This document shows, piece by piece, positions 4,634 through 5,626 of a stretch of 5,626 nucleotides of DNA (the first letter of the stretch is position 1; every line of letters begins with the position of its first letter). Origin of the DNA: an uncultured Beijerinckiaceae bacterium (lineage in GTDB: Bacteria; Pseudomonadota; Alphaproteobacteria; Rhizobiales; Beijerinckiaceae); contig CALMGA010000390.1 of NCBI GenBank assembly GCA_937863205.1, forward strand, positions 1-5,626, in the 5' to 3' direction. Below the pieces are notes generated by a model, which saw nothing but the letters and a program-made list of their open reading frames with translations, had not been told where the DNA came from and did no database searches. A program made the position numbers and the translations under genes.

Positions 4634-5626
4634 TCAATGCGAGTGGCCGGACGGGGCGGCGTAGGCGCCGGAGGTCATAGGGTGCGAAACCGGCAGGTCG
4701 CCGACGCGCGCCGGCTTGCCGTCCGCATTATCAATGATCCAGGTGTCCTTGGTGCCGCCACCCTGGCTCGAATTGACGACGAGCGAACCGTCGGCCAGGG
4801 CCACGCGGGTCAGGCCGCCCGGAATCACCCGGATGCCGTCGGCGCCGGTCAGCACGAAGGGGCGCAGGTCGACGTGGCGCGGCGCCACGCCGGTGTCGAA
4901 ATAGGTCGGGCAGGTCGACAGCGACAGTGTCGGCTGGGCGATGTAGTTCGACGGGTCGCCCTTGATCTTGGCGGCGAAGATGTCGCGCTGCTCGCGCGTG
5001 GCATGGGGCCCGACCAGCATGCCGTAGCCGCCGGAGCCGTTGACTTCCTTGACCACCAGTTCATCAAGGTGTTCCAGCACGTACTTGCAGCTGTCGGCCT
5101 CGCGGCAGCGCCAGGTTTCGACGTTCTTCAGCTTCAACTCCTCGCCGAAGTAGAAGCGCACGATCTCGGGCATGTAGGTGTAGATCGCCTTGTCGTCGGC
5201 GGCGCCGGTGCCGACCCCGTTGCAGATCGCCACCCTGCCGGCCTTGTAGGCGCGCATGATGCCGGGCACGCCCAGCATGCTTTCGGCATTGAACATTTCG
5301 GGATCGAGGAAGTCGTCGTCGATGCGGCGGTAGATGACGTCGACCTTTTTGGGGCCTTCGGTGGTGCGCATGTACACCGTATCGTCGTCGACCACGAGGT
5401 CGCGGCCCTCGACCAGCTCGACGCCGAGCTTGTCGGCGAGGAAGGAGTGCTCGTAATAGGCCGAGTTGAACTGGCCTGGGGTGAGCAGGGCGACGGTGGG
5501 ATGGCCGCTGCCGGTGGGATCGACCGAGCGCAGGGTCGCGAGCAGCGCTTCGGGATAGTTCTCGACCGGGGCGACGCGGTGGTCGGCGAAGAGGTCGGGG
5601 GCGACCCGCATCATCACCTCGCGGTT
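4634..5626 (-). CDS. Circularly permuted ATP-grasp family protein, N-terminus cut by the right window edge
   Basis: The frame is open from the window edge (NREVMMRVAPDLF) to TGA at 4636-4634, giving the C-terminal 330 residues. It belongs to the circularly permuted ATP-grasp family (DUF404/DUF407 type), whose members are usually about 470-490 residues, so roughly a third is missing. Conserved blocks, counted from the edge, are YRRIDDDFLDP (about 99-109), NGVGTGAADDKAIYTYMP (about 136-153), LDELVVKEVNGSGGYGMLVG (about 187-206), STCPTYF, APRHVDLRPFVL (about 248-259) and LVVNSSQGGGTKDTW (about 282-296). ATP-grasp enzymes join a carboxylate to an amine or thiol through an acylphosphate; the substrate of this family is not established. 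The GTG within GAGGTGATG near the edge is internal, since family members continue upstream. It is the first gene seen of a probable two-gene transcript with alpha-E. Confidence 0.93.
   Translation of the reverse strand, partial: NREVMMRVAPDLFADHRVAPVENYPEALLATLRSVDPTGSGHPTVALLTPGQFNSAYYEHSFLADKLGVELVEGRDLVVDDDTVYMRTTEGPKKVDVIYRRIDDDFLDPEMFNAESMLGVPGIMRAYKAGRVAICNGVGTGAADDKAIYTYMPEIVRFYFGEELKLKNVETWRCREADSCKYVLEHLDELVVKEVNGSGGYGMLVGPHATREQRDIFAAKIKGDPSNYIAQPTLSLSTCPTYFDTGVAPRHVDLRPFVLTGADGIRVIPGGLTRVALADGSLVVNSSQGGGTKDTWIIDNADGKPARVGDLPVSHPMTSGAYAAPSGHSH

Noticed and set aside
5615..5617. GTG as the start of the ATP-grasp protein
   Set aside because: The frame is open to the window edge and the family has well over 100 residues before this point, so it is internal.

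Overview
The window looks like a chromosomal segment of a GC-rich alphaproteobacterium. Most rows are about 65-75% G+C with strong G/C bias at codon third positions. The histidyl-tRNA synthetase carries alphaproteobacterial signatures ([49 protein letters not shown]), and the combination of a DUF2076 protein, a secreted YkuD L,D-transpeptidase and an ATP-grasp/alpha-E pair is common in Hyphomicrobiales-like genomes. The order-level placement is inference. I see no phage, plasmid, transposon, CRISPR or RNA-gene signature.

Layout from left to right. (1) 1-1085, minus: hisS, histidyl-tRNA synthetase, cut by the left edge, with an unusually AT-rich patch in its middle. (2) 1086-1217: divergent intergenic region with two small perfect hairpins. 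(3) 1218-1955, plus: a Gly/Gln-rich DUF2076 protein of unknown function. (4) 1963-1991: a 9-bp-stem hairpin between convergent genes. (5) 1998-3086, minus: a secreted L,D-transpeptidase with a long Pro/Gly-rich linker, preceded by an AT-rich promoter region with a duplicated TAACCAT motif. (6) 3087-3509: 423 bases without a recognisable gene; the part nearest the transpeptidase is regulatory and the rest is GC-rich, with at most a doubtful coding remnant. (7) 3510-4505, minus: an alpha-E domain protein whose stop codon lies in the loop of a terminator-like hairpin. (8) 4506-4633: a spacer with a 16-bp perfect tandem duplication and a hairpin. (9) 4634-5626, minus: the C-terminal 330 residues of a circularly permuted ATP-grasp protein, cut by the right edge.

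The ATP-grasp and alpha-E genes are a known conserved pair, proposed from comparative genomics to belong to a peptide-forming or amide-ligating system that often also includes a transglutaminase-like peptidase and sometimes an Anbu-type protease. The gene order here (ATP-grasp, then alpha-E, reading leftwards) is the usual one. The expected downstream transglutaminase gene is absent; a non-coding gap and then the L,D-transpeptidase follow. hisS and DUF2076 are separately transcribed neighbours with no evident functional tie to that pair. Nothing here is clearly a new system. The points most worth checking are the shortened ATP-grasp/alpha-E locus, the duplicated leader of the alpha-E gene, the AT-rich patch in hisS and the repeat-bearing promoter of the transpeptidase.
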